This document shows, piece by piece, positions 1 through 6,944 of a stretch of DNA of 7,385 bases. Position numbers and translations under genes: made by a program. The notes beneath the pieces were generated by a model. That model saw only the letters and a program-made list of their open reading frames with translations. It was not told where the DNA came from and did no database searches. This DNA is from Armatimonadota bacterium (GTDB lineage Bacteria; Sysuimicrobiota; Sysuimicrobiia; Sysuimicrobiales; Humicultoraceae), in NCBI GenBank assembly GCA_016199305.1, contig JACQGZ010000141.1:1-7385 (forward strand), in the 5' to 3' direction. Each line of letters begins with the position of its first letter. Within the stretch, counting starts at the first letter, position 1.

Positions 1-13
1 CCATTCTACACTG

Positions 14-19
14 TATAAT
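14..19 (+). promoter_or_regulatory. -10 promoter box (TATAAT), probably giving a leaderless transcript
   Basis: A perfect consensus TATAAT sits in the only AT-rich patch at the left edge of an otherwise very GC-rich window. Transcription normally begins about 6-8 bases after this hexamer, so at about base 26, which is the first base of a GTG codon of the metalloenzyme gene. No Shine-Dalgarno sequence fits between box and start codon, which supports a leaderless mRNA. A -35 element would lie off the left edge and cannot be checked. It is the only convincing promoter-like sequence seen in the window and may drive the whole gene run. Confidence 0.7.
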
Positions 20-25
20 GGCGTG

Positions 26-979
26 GTGTCGGTGCTTTTGCTGTTTCTGGACGGGGTGGGGCTCGGGGAGGAGGATCCCGAGCACAACCCCTGGGTCCGG
101 GCCCGCACGCCGGCCCTGCGCACCCTGCTGGGCCGGCCCCTGGCGGGGCGGGAGCGGATCGACCGGGACGGCGTCCTCCTGATTCCCACCGACGCGACCC
201 TCGGCGTCCCCGGCCTGCCGCAAAGCGCGACGGGGCAGACCGCCCTCCTCACCGGCCTCAACGCCCCCGCGCTCATCGGACGGCACGTCACCGCCTATCC
301 GACCGCGGCTCTGCGCGACCTGTTGGCGCAGTGGAGCCTCTTCGCGCGCCTCAGCCGGGCCGGGCGCGTGGTGACCCTGGCCAATGCCTACACCGAGGAA
401 TACCATCAGGCGGTGGCGGCGCGGCGCCTTCGCCACGCCGCCTTCACCTCGGCGGCGGTCAGCGCCGGCCTGCGGCTGCGCACCATTGACGACCTGCGCG
501 AGCGCCGCGCGGTCTTCCACGACCTGACCAACGCCCGTCCCCGCCAGTGGGGGTACGACCTCCCTGCGCTCACGCCCCGAGCCTGCGGCGCGGACCTGGC
601 CCGCCTTGCCGGCTTCCACGACCTCACGGCCTTCGAGTTCTTCCTCACAGACCTGGCGGCACACGGCCGTGTGCCCCTCGGCGGCGTCCAGGTTGTGGAG
701 ATGGTGGACGACCTCCTGGCCGGCGTCATCGACGCACTGCCGGCCGGGGTCACGCTGGTGATCGCCAGCGATCACGGCAATCTGGAGGACGACCGCACGC
801 CGGTCCACACGCTGAACTCGGTGCCGACGCTCGTCATCGGCCCGGCGCGCCCCCATTTCACCAAGGTGGCGGCCATCACCGACATCGCCCCCGCCATTGC
901 GCGCGCACTGGGCGTGGAATTCGACGAGGCGACGGACACGCTCGCCGCGCCAGACGCCGCCGCCGGGGGCGCGCCCTGA
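26..979 (+). CDS. iPGM-like alkaline phosphatase superfamily metalloenzyme
   Basis: About 317 residues, a likely cytosolic two-metal phosphohydrolase or phosphomutase-like enzyme; substrate unknown. Numbered from the GTG at 23, the metal-site motifs of the alkaline phosphatase / cofactor-independent phosphoglycerate mutase superfamily appear in order: FLDGVG with D10, QSATGQT with S68 at the place of the nucleophile in the iPGM NSEVGH motif, D210xxxH214, SDHGN with D250-H251, and VHTLNSVP with H262. It is much shorter than true iPGM (about 510 residues) and lacks room for the inserted transferase domain, so glycolytic mutase activity is unlikely. No signal peptide or membrane segment is seen. 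GTG codons at 23 and 26 are both possible starts; 26 is preferred because it coincides with the expected transcription start. The reading frame stays open to the left edge, but the sequence there looks intergenic. mutS2 begins 2 bases downstream, suggesting co-transcription. Confidence 0.85.
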   Translation: MSVLLLFLDGVGLGEEDPEHNPWVRARTPALRTLLGRPLAGRERIDRDGVLLIPTDATLGVPGLPQSATGQTALLTGLNAPALIGRHVTAYPTAALRDLLAQWSLFARLSRAGRVVTLANAYTEEYHQAVAARRLRHAAFTSAAVSAGLRLRTIDDLRERRAVFHDLTNARPRQWGYDLPALTPRACGADLARLAGFHDLTAFEFFLTDLAAHGRVPLGGVQVVEMVDDLLAGVIDALPAGVTLVIASDHGNLEDDRTPVHTLNSVPTLVIGPARPHFTKVAAITDIAPAIARALGVEFDEATDTLAAPDAAAGGAP

Positions 980-981
980 CG

Positions 982-3372
982 ATGGATCCTCGAACGCTGC
1001 GGGTGCTGGAGTACCCGAAGGTGGTCGACCTGCTGGCCGCGGAGACCGTCACTGCGATGGGGCGGGAGCGGGCGCTGGCCCTCGCTCCGACGGCGGCCCT
1101 CGAGGAGGTCCGCGCCCGTCTGGCGGCGACGACCGAGGCGGTGGCGCTGCGGACCCAGGGCGAGGTGCCCATCCGCGGCGCGCGGGACCTGCGGCCGATG
1201 CTGCGGCGCGCGCTGGCCGGAGGCACCCTCGATCCCCCGGCCCTGTTGGACATCGCGCAGACCCTCCAGGTTGCCCGGCGGCTGAAGGGGCACGTGGAGG
1301 CACAGCGGAGCCGCGCGCCCCGTCTGGCCGCCGTCGCCGGCGGGATCACGCCCGAGGAGGCGCTGGAGGCCCGCATCGGGGCGGTCCTCGACGAGGAGGG
1401 CCAGGTGCGCGACGACGCCAGCCCGACCCTGCGCCGCATCCGCAGCGAGCAGCGCGCCACCGAGCGGCGCATCCGCGAGACGGTGGAGGGGGTGCTGCGT
1501 CATCCCGCCTACGGCAAGATGCTGCAGGAGGCGCTGATCACCATCCGCAGCGACCGGTTCGTCGTCCCGGTCCGGCAGGAGTTCAAGACGCAATTTCCGG
1601 GCATCCTGCACGATCAATCCTCCAGCGGCGCGACGGTTTTCATGGAGCCGATGGCGGCCGTCGCGCTGGGTAACCGCCAGCGCGAACTGGCCGCGGCTGA
1701 GCGTGACGAAATCCAGCGGCTGCTCGAGGCGCTCTCGCAGGCGGTGGCCGCCGAGGCGGAACCGATCGAGGGGACGCTGGAGGCGGTGGCCGACCTGGAT
1801 CTGGCCCTGGCCAAGGCGGCGCTCAGCGAGCGGTTCGGCTGCGTCGAGCCCGACCTCACCTCCGGCGGGACCGTGGCCCTGCGGGCGGCGCGCCATCCGC
1901 TGCTGCTGCTCCATCAGCCGGCCGCGCGCGTGGTCCCGGTCGACGTCGAACTGGGCGGCCGCTTTCAGACGCTGGTGATCACCGGCCCCAACACCGGGGG
2001 CAAGACCGTCACCCTGAAGACCATCGGGCTGCTCACCCTGATGGCCCAGGCGGGATTGCACATCCCGGCGGCGGAAGGGTCGGCCGTCGCCGTTTTCCCG
2101 CAGGTGTTCGCCGACATCGGCGACGAGCAGTCCATCGAGCAGAACCTTTCTACCTTCTCCTCCCACATGCGCGCGGTGGTGGAGATCCTGGCGCAGGCCA
2201 CGCCGCCGGCGCTGGTCCTGCTCGATGAGGTGGCCGCGGGGACCGATCCGACCGAAGGGGCCGCGCTGGCCCGCGCCATCATTGAAACGCTCCTGGCGCG
2301 CGGCGCGCGCACAGCCGTGACGACGCACTACAACGACCTGAAGGCGCTGGCCTATCAACTGGAGGGCATCGAGAACGCGTCGGTGGAGTTCGACCCGGAG
2401 ACGCTGCAGCCCACCTTTCGCCTGCTGATCGGCCAGCCGGGCCAGTCCAACGCGCTGATCATCGCGCGGCGCCTGGGCCTGCATGGCGACGTGGTGGACC
2501 GCGCCCGTTCCTTCCTCCCTGCCGACCGGCTGCGGACCGACGAACTGCTGCGCGATCTCGCCGGCGACCGCCGGATCGCCGCGCAAGAGCGGGAGGAGGC
2601 GGAGCGGTTGCGCCAGGAGGCGCGCACGCTGGCGGAGCGCTATCAGGTGGAGATGTCGCGCCTGCAGGGGGAGCGGCGGCGGCTCGTCGCGGAGGCGCGC
2701 CGCGAGGCCGAGGAGTGGCTGCGGCGCACCCGCCGCGACCTGGAGGTGGTGCTGGAGGAGGTCCGCGCGGCGCGCACCGAGGAGGCCGCCCAGGCCGCGC
2801 GCCGGCGCCTGGCCGAACTGGCCGCGGAGTGGGCGCAGCGCGCGGAGGAGGAGCCGGCCGACGTGGCCGGTCCGCCGCTGGATGCCGTCGAGGTCGGCCA
2901 GACCGTCCACATCCCCGCGCTCGGGCGGGCAGGACGGGTGGCCGCCCTGCCGGACGGTCGGGGAGAGGTGGAGGTGGAGGTGGGCGCGGTCCGCGCCCGT
3001 CTTCCATTGAAGGCGTTGCGCGCGGCGTCCGCCGCTGACCCCCGAAGCGGCGCAGGCGTGGGCCTCGAGCCGCGTGTGGTCGCCTCCTCGCGCGCCGCCG
3101 CGCCGCAGGCCGGCGCGCCGCGCACAGTGCCGATGTCCCTCAGCGTGCGGGGCCAGACCGTGGACGAGGCCCTGTCGGCGGTGGATCACTATCTGGATGA
3201 CGCCGCCCTCGCCGGCCTGCCGCAGGTGACGCTGATCCACGGGAAGGGCACCGGGACGCTGCGCCGCGCCATCCAGGCCTTCCTGCGCGGCCATCCACAT
3301 GTGCGGGCGTTCCGGGCGGGAGGACCGACCGAGGGCGGCGAAGGCGTCACGGTGGTGGAGCTGCATGGCTGA
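982..3372 (+). CDS. mutS2: endonuclease MutS2 (MutS-type ATPase with C-terminal Smr domain)
   Basis: 796 residues, close to the usual MutS2 length of about 780-790. MutS2 lacks the mismatch-recognition domains of MutS; family members bind branched DNA and limit recombination, and the Bacillus protein also splits collided ribosomes. Visible in order: the typical N-terminus (MDPRTLRVLEYPKV), the core/lever region (to about 300), Walker A GPNTGGKT (336-342 with K341), the STFSSH signature (390-395), Walker B LVLLDE (D415-E416), a charged Arg/Glu-rich coiled coil (about 515-620), a small KOW/SH3-like beta domain (about 634-678), an Ala/Pro-rich linker, and the Smr domain (about 718-796) with HGKGTG at 753-758 and a C-terminal EGGEGVTVVEL. 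The ATPase motifs are canonical. The Smr motif usually read as LDLRG is LSVRG here (720-724). The ATG at 982 is chosen because it opens the conserved N-terminus 2 bases after the upstream stop; the frame is open further upstream but that part is shadow sequence. Confidence 0.97.
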   Translation: MDPRTLRVLEYPKVVDLLAAETVTAMGRERALALAPTAALEEVRARLAATTEAVALRTQGEVPIRGARDLRPMLRRALAGGTLDPPALLDIAQTLQVARRLKGHVEAQRSRAPRLAAVAGGITPEEALEARIGAVLDEEGQVRDDASPTLRRIRSEQRATERRIRETVEGVLRHPAYGKMLQEALITIRSDRFVVPVRQEFKTQFPGILHDQSSSGATVFMEPMAAVALGNRQRELAAAERDEIQRLLEALSQAVAAEAEPIEGTLEAVADLDLALAKAALSERFGCVEPDLTSGGTVALRAARHPLLLLHQPAARVVPVDVELGGRFQTLVITGPNTGGKTVTLKTIGLLTLMAQAGLHIPAAEGSAVAVFPQVFADIGDEQSIEQNLSTFSSHMRAVVEILAQATPPALVLLDEVAAGTDPTEGAALARAIIETLLARGARTAVTTHYNDLKALAYQLEGIENASVEFDPETLQPTFRLLIGQPGQSNALIIARRLGLHGDVVDRARSFLPADRLRTDELLRDLAGDRRIAAQEREEAERLRQEARTLAERYQVEMSRLQGERRRLVAEARREAEEWLRRTRRDLEVVLEEVRAARTEEAAQAARRRLAELAAEWAQRAEEEPADVAGPPLDAVEVGQTVHIPALGRAGRVAALPDGRGEVEVEVGAVRARLPLKALRAASAADPRSGAGVGLEPRVVASSRAAAPQAGAPRTVPMSLSVRGQTVDEALSAVDHYLDDAALAGLPQVTLIHGKGTGTLRRAIQAFLRGHPHVRAFRAGGPTEGGEGVTVVELHG
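3354..3360 (+). promoter_or_regulatory. ribosome binding site of the DUF1232 gene
   Basis: GGTGGAG lies inside the last codons of mutS2 and ends 4 bases before the ATG at 3365. It selects that ATG over the upstream in-frame ATG at 3299, which would force a 74-base overlap with mutS2. The spacing is short, and the motif also encodes conserved MutS2 residues (VVEL), so it may be partly coincidental. Confidence 0.45.
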
Positions 3373-3811
3373 GGCCCGCACCCTCCCGCTGCTGCGGATG
3401 GAACTGCTGCCGGTGCTGCGACGGGTGCCGGCCTACTCACGCCTAGCCTGGGCCCTCGTGCGGGACCGCCGCATCCGCCGGCGGGACCGGATCGTGCTGA
3501 TCGGGGGACTCGGGTACCTGCTCTCGCCGATTGACCTGATCCCCGGCTTCATCCCTGTGCTGGGGCAGCTCGACGATCTGGCCGTCGCGCTCTGGACGCT
3601 GCGGCGCACTCTCCAGACCTGTCCCCCGGAGGTGGCCGCCGCCCACCTGGCCGCGCGCAGCCTGACGCTGGAGACGCTCGACGACGATCTCGCCCGTGTC
3701 ACGCGCTCCGGCCGTCTGCTCACCCGGGCCGCCCTGCGCCTGGGCGGCCGGGCGCTGCGGGACGCGGGGCGGACGGTCTGGCGCCTGGGGCGGCAGGCGC
3801 TGCGGCGATGA
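3365..3811 (+). CDS. DUF1232 (YkvA-like) small membrane protein
   Basis: 148 residues. The DUF1232 core is at about 42-75: a hydrophobic stretch (IVLIGGLGYLL) running into the signature SPIDLIPGFIPVLGQLDD (54-71). The family is widespread and small, and no molecular function is established, so none is assigned. The core hydrophobic stretch may be membrane-associated; the flanks are rich in Arg (R33-R42 cluster and an Arg-rich C-terminus from about 115), consistent with an amphipathic or membrane-surface protein with cytoplasmic tails. No signal peptide is seen. The start overlaps the end of mutS2 by 8 bases and the stop overlaps the next ATG as ATGA, so its translation is probably coupled to both neighbours. 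It precedes a membrane zinc transporter; a functional link is only inference from position. Confidence 0.85.
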   Translation: MAEARTLPLLRMELLPVLRRVPAYSRLAWALVRDRRIRRRDRIVLIGGLGYLLSPIDLIPGFIPVLGQLDDLAVALWTLRRTLQTCPPEVAAAHLAARSLTLETLDDDLARVTRSGRLLTRAALRLGGRALRDAGRTVWRLGRQALRR

Positions 3812-4710
3812 TCGCCCACGAGCACAGCCACCTGACCTTCCGGCAGCGGGCCGCCGGCACCAGGACGGTGCTACGGCTGACGCTGGTCCTGACCACCGTG
3901 TTCATGGTGGTGGAATTCGTCGCCGGGCTGCTGGCCAACAGCCTCGCCCTGCTCGCCGATGCCGGACACATGTTCACCGATGTCACGGCGCTGGCCCTCA
4001 GCCTCATGGCGGTGCGGCTGGTGGCCCTCCCCGCCAACCCCCGGATGACCTACGGCTACTACCGCCTGGAGATTCTGGCGGCCCTTGTCAACGGCGTCCT
4101 CCTGCTGGTGGTCACCGTCGGGATCGTCCTGGAGGCGGTCCAGCGCCTCAGCCATCCACTGCCGGTCCGGGGAGGCGCGATGCTCGCCGTGGCGCTGGCG
4201 GGGCTCCTGGTGAACGTGGCCGGCTTTCTCCTCCTGCGCCGCGCGCACGCCACGCTGAACGTGCGGAGCGCGATGCTGCACGTTCTCTCGGATGCGGCCG
4301 GGTCGGTGGCAACGATCGTGGCGGCGCTGATCATCGTCCTCACCGGGTGGAGGGCGGCAGACCCCCTGATCGCCCTCGTCATCGCCGGTCTCATCGTCAT
4401 CGGCGGCCTCCGCATTGTCTCGGAGGCGATCCAGGTGCTGATGGAAGGCACCCCGACCCACCTGGACCTGGCGCGGGTGGAGGCGGCGATGCGCGCGGTC
4501 GCGGGCGTGCGGGCCGTGCACGACCTGCACGCCTGGACGGTCACCTCCGGCCTCTGCGCGCTCAGCGCCCACGTGGTCGTGGCGGACCCCGCCCGGGCGG
4601 AGGAGACGCTGGCCGGCCTGAAGGAACTCCTCCTGGAGCGCTTCGATCTCGTCCATACCACGCTGCAGATCGAGAGCGAGGCGTTCGCCGAAGTGAAGGG
4701 ACACGTGTAG
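3808..4710 (+). CDS. cation diffusion facilitator family transporter, zinc type (CzcD/ZitB-like)
   Basis: 300 residues, the normal CDF length. These inner-membrane dimers export Zn2+ (sometimes Co2+ or Cd2+) in exchange for protons. Six hydrophobic segments fall at about 21-41, 46-72, 88-110, 123-144, 157-179 and 184-205, followed by a cytoplasmic C-terminal domain (about 213-300). The transport site is H54xxxD58 in TM2 (LLADAGHMFTD) and H158xxxD162 in TM5 (HVLSDAAGS), the HD-HD set typical of Zn2+-selective members. The C-terminal domain carries VHDLHAW (H238, H241) and a later H283, as in ZitB/CzcD. The N-terminus has a short His cluster (H4, H6, H8), but there is no long His-rich loop between TM4 and TM5. 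The ATG overlaps the upstream stop by 4 bases (ATGA), implying translational coupling. No metal-regulator gene or operator is visible, so expression may be constitutive with the operon. Confidence 0.95.
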   Translation: MIAHEHSHLTFRQRAAGTRTVLRLTLVLTTVFMVVEFVAGLLANSLALLADAGHMFTDVTALALSLMAVRLVALPANPRMTYGYYRLEILAALVNGVLLLVVTVGIVLEAVQRLSHPLPVRGGAMLAVALAGLLVNVAGFLLLRRAHATLNVRSAMLHVLSDAAGSVATIVAALIIVLTGWRAADPLIALVIAGLIVIGGLRIVSEAIQVLMEGTPTHLDLARVEAAMRAVAGVRAVHDLHAWTVTSGLCALSAHVVVADPARAEETLAGLKELLLERFDLVHTTLQIESEAFAEVKGHV

Positions 4711-4714
4711 GTCG

Positions 4715-5983
4715 ATGGCGCCCACACGGAAGGAACCGGCTCGGAAGGTCGCGGCAGCCGCTCCGCCGCTCTCGGCGGAGGCGCAATTGGAGGCTTTGCG
4801 CCGGGGCACGGTGGAGATCATCTCCGAGGAGGATCTCCGGGCCAAACTGCGCGCGGGCCGCCCCCTGCGCGTCAAACTCGGGCTGGACCCCTCCGCACCG
4901 GACCTGCACATCGGCATCGCCATCGTCCTGCGCAAACTGCGCCAGTTTCAAGACCTGGGACACGAGGCGATCATCGTCATCGGCGACTTCACGGCGATGA
5001 TCGGCGATCCCACCGGCAAGAAGCAGGTGCGACCGATGCTGACGCCGGAGGAGGTGGAGGCCAACGCCGCCACCTACCGCGACCAGTACGGCAGGATCCT
5101 CGATGCGCAGCGCACGCGCCTGACCTTCAACAGCCAGTGGCTGAGCCCGATCCGCTTCTCCGAGTTGATCCGCATCGCCAGCAAGACCACCGTCGCGCGC
5201 ATCCTGGAACGGGACGATTTCCAGACCCGCCTGCGCGGCGGGATCGCCGTCCACCTGCACGAGATCCTCTACCCGCTCTGCCAGGCGTACGACTCGGTGG
5301 CCCTGCAGGCGGACGTGGAACTGGGCGGGACCGACCAGAAATTCAACAACCTGATGGGACGGGATCTGCAGCGCGAATTCGGCCAGAGCCCGCAGGTGGT
5401 CGTGTTGACGCCGCTGTTGCCCGGGGTCGACGGGGTGGAGAAGATGAGCAAGTCGCTGGGCAACGCCATCGGCATCACCGAGGCACCGGCGGAGATGTAC
5501 GGGAAGGTGATGTCGGTGCCCGACGCCGTGATGCCGGCCTACTTCGAGTTTGCCACCGACATCTCCGCCGCCGACCTTGCTCGCCTGAAACGCGGGCTGG
5601 AAGACCGCAGTCTCCATCCGCGGGATCTCAAGCGGCGGCTGGCGCGTGAAATTGTGACGGTTTGGCACGGCCTCTCCGCCGCGGCGCAGGCGGAGAAAGC
5701 CTTCGACCGGGTCTTCGTTGCCAGGGACGTTCCTGAGGAGGTGCCGGAGGTTCTTATGCACCTTGACGTTCAGGCACGAGACGTCCTCCGACGAAAGGCC
5801 ACGCGGCTGCTCGTCGATTTAGGACTGGCGACCAGCCAGAGCGAGGCCCGCCGCCTGATCGCGCAGGGAGGGGTGGCGGTCGACGGAGAGCGCATCGCCG
5901 ACGTCTCCGCCGACATCGAGGTGCGCGACGGCATGGTGGTGCGCGTGGGGAAGCGCCGCTTCGCACGGATTCGAGTGCACTGA
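4715..5983 (+). CDS. tyrS: tyrosine--tRNA ligase (TyrS2/TyrZ-type)
   Basis: 422 residues; a cytosolic class I synthetase that charges tRNA-Tyr. The Rossmann catalytic domain holds the first signature around 55-90 (LGLDPSAPDLHIGIA, then VLRKLRQFQDLGH and IGDFTAMIGDPTGKK), the tyrosine-pocket segments AYDSVALQADVELGGTDQKFN (192-211, with Y192, D193, D207 and Q208), and a canonical KMSKS loop at 243-247. A C-terminal S4 RNA-binding domain lies at about 355-420 (LVDLGLATSQSEARRLIAQGGV). The sequence fits the second bacterial TyrRS subgroup rather than the E. coli-like one. Two oddities: the HIGH motif reads HIGI (65-68), and a basic extension of about 18 residues precedes the usual family start. 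The ATG at 4715 lies 4 bases after the CDF stop, with only a distant purine stretch (GAAGGGA, 4695-4701) upstream, suggesting coupled translation. No T-box leader is present, as there is no room for one. Confidence 0.96.
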   Translation: MAPTRKEPARKVAAAAPPLSAEAQLEALRRGTVEIISEEDLRAKLRAGRPLRVKLGLDPSAPDLHIGIAIVLRKLRQFQDLGHEAIIVIGDFTAMIGDPTGKKQVRPMLTPEEVEANAATYRDQYGRILDAQRTRLTFNSQWLSPIRFSELIRIASKTTVARILERDDFQTRLRGGIAVHLHEILYPLCQAYDSVALQADVELGGTDQKFNNLMGRDLQREFGQSPQVVVLTPLLPGVDGVEKMSKSLGNAIGITEAPAEMYGKVMSVPDAVMPAYFEFATDISAADLARLKRGLEDRSLHPRDLKRRLAREIVTVWHGLSAAAQAEKAFDRVFVARDVPEEVPEVLMHLDVQARDVLRRKATRLLVDLGLATSQSEARRLIAQGGVAVDGERIADVSADIEVRDGMVVRVGKRRFARIRVH

Positions 5984-5996
5984 CCTGGCGACTCGA
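5971..5996 (+). repeat. short inverted repeat across the tyrS stop codon
   Basis: TCGAGT (5971-5976) and ACTCGA (5991-5996) are perfect inverted copies separated by 14 bases that contain the tyrS TGA. In RNA this could form a 6-bp hairpin ending 6 bases before the M28 peptidase ATG. It has no following T run, so it is not an intrinsic terminator. A 6-bp repeat can arise by chance; any effect on translation of the downstream gene is speculation. Confidence 0.35.
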
Positions 5997-6002
5997 GATG
6001 TG

Positions 6003-6935
6003 ATGGATCAGCACTCGCTCATCGCTCACCTCGTCGCCCAGATCGACCACCGTGCGCTGGGTCGGCATCTGGCGGCCCTCCCAGGACCACGCCACCGACG
6101 CACCGACGGTCCGGCCGTCGCGGCGGCACTCGCCTATCTGCGGCAGATGCTGCGTGACTGCGGCTGGCAGGTGGTCGATCAGCCATGCCACGATGACGAG
6201 CTGGGCGATGGCGTCAACATCGTGGCGACGGTATCGGGCACCGTCGATCCCGCGGCGTTGGTCGTCGTCGGCGCGCACCACGACACGGTCCCTGGTTCGC
6301 CCGGCGCTGACGACAACGGGTCGGGGCTCGCCGGTCTGCTGGAGTTGGGACGTGTACTCTCCCTCCATCCCTGGGAAGCCACGGTGCAGCTGGTCGCATT
6401 CGATTTCGAGGAGACGGAGGCGGGAAGGTTCTCCGGCAGCCGGGCCTACGTGAACGCGCTCGGCCGGGACCAGATCGGGTTCCGCGGTGCGTTCATCTTC
6501 GAAATGATCGCCTACCGCAGCATGACGCCAGCCAGCCAACAGGCGCCTGCCGGACTGGCGGGGGTCTATCCTGATGTTGTGGCCAGGCTGGACGAGCGCG
6601 GAGGGCGGGGGGATTTCATTGTGGCCATCGACAGTGACTCTGTAACTCACCTACTGGGTCGCCTTCTCGGGTCCGCGGCGCAGGTTGCCCCGGACTTGCC
6701 CGTGCTGCCACTGTCGTTCCCCGGCCATGTCCCAATGCGCGACCTCTTTCGCAGCGATCACGTGCCCTTCTGGCAGGCGGGCCTCCCGGCGGTGATGCTG
6801 ACGGATACGGCAAATTTCCGAAACCCGCACTATCACACTCCGAGCGATCTCCCGGAGACACTCGATGCTGACTTCTGGCGGCAGGTCGTGGCAGCGACGC
6901 TGGGGGCGGTGGCCGAGCTCGCTGTCCCTGCCTAG
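6003..6935 (+). CDS. M28 family metallopeptidase (Zn-dependent aminopeptidase-like)
   Basis: About 310 residues; a co-catalytic two-zinc hydrolase, probably acting on peptides or related amides in the cytosol, since no signal peptide or membrane segment is seen. Numbered from the GTG at 6000, all M28 site residues are present in order: H93 and D95 (GAHHDT), D104 (GADDNGSG, the bridging ligand), E137-E138 (FEETE; general base then ligand), E168 (FEMIAY), and H279 (HYHTPSD). A Gly-Ser motif (SGSRAYV) follows the Glu pair as usual. It is a stand-alone catalytic domain without PA or PDZ inserts. Either GTG 6000 or ATG 6003 may be the start; ATG is preferred, and the ribosome site (GAG, 5995-5997) is weak. 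Its codons look somewhat less G/C-biased than mutS2 by eye. It is followed 9 bases later by an M20D hydrolase in the same frame, suggesting a paired peptide- or amide-degrading role. Specificity cannot be read from sequence. Confidence 0.92.
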   Translation: MDQHSLIAHLVAQIDHRALGRHLAALPGPRHRRTDGPAVAAALAYLRQMLRDCGWQVVDQPCHDDELGDGVNIVATVSGTVDPAALVVVGAHHDTVPGSPGADDNGSGLAGLLELGRVLSLHPWEATVQLVAFDFEETEAGRFSGSRAYVNALGRDQIGFRGAFIFEMIAYRSMTPASQQAPAGLAGVYPDVVARLDERGGRGDFIVAIDSDSVTHLLGRLLGSAAQVAPDLPVLPLSFPGHVPMRDLFRSDHVPFWQAGLPAVMLTDTANFRNPHYHTPSDLPETLDADFWRQVVAATLGAVAELAVPA

Positions 6936-6937
6936 GA
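6934..6937 (+). promoter_or_regulatory. ribosome binding site of the M20D gene
   Basis: AGGA overlaps the TAG stop of the M28 gene and ends 7 bases before the GTG at 6945, an ideal distance. It fixes the GTG as the start of the M20D gene and implies translational coupling with the M28 gene. The ATG at 6937-6939 overlaps this site but is in the wrong frame. Confidence 0.6.
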
Positions 6938-6944
6938 TGCGGCC

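Noticed and set aside
547..981. Upstream extension of the mutS2 frame inside the metalloenzyme gene
   Set aside because: The extension gives Arg/Pro/Gly-rich nonsense overlapping a well-supported gene. The conserved MutS2 N-terminus begins exactly at the ATG at 982.
2965..2982. Three tandem GAGGTG hexamers
   Set aside because: They encode alternating Glu-Val in a beta strand of the MutS2 KOW-like region; they are too short and too well explained by coding to be a separate repeat.
772..3381. Long open frame of 869 codons on the - strand opposite mutS2
   Set aside because: Its translation is low-complexity Arg/Gln/Gly/His-rich with no recognisable domain. In GC-rich genes the antisense frame rarely meets TTA, CTA or TCA in phase, so long empty frames are expected. 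The sense strand encodes a complete MutS2.
4777..4789. Alternative tyrS start: GGAGG 5 bases before an in-frame TTG
   Set aside because: The spacing looks good, but GGAGG arises from GCG GAG GCG codons, and starting there would remove residues (LSAEAQ) that align with the usual N-terminus of this TyrRS subgroup. ATG 4715 is kept, though the downstream start is not impossible.
3696..5000. 434-codon + strand frame overlapping the CDF and tyrS genes
   Set aside because: It is a Pro/Arg/Gly-rich shadow frame without domain features. Both overlapped genes have complete family motifs.
4562..5761. 399-codon - strand frame opposite tyrS
   Set aside because: It has no recognisable motif and lies antisense to a fully conserved tyrosyl-tRNA synthetase.
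5984..6002. Possible terminator or promoter between tyrS and the M28 gene
   Set aside because: The gap is under 20 bases, with no T run and no -10-like box. Only a weak 6-bp inverted repeat is present.
5754..6650. 298-codon - strand frame opposite the tyrS end and the M28 gene
   Set aside because: It shows no family motifs, and the sense strand carries all M28 metal ligands.
6937..6939. ATG just after the M28 stop as the start of the last gene
   Set aside because: It is out of frame with the M20D coding sequence; only GTG 6945 is in frame with a good ribosome site.
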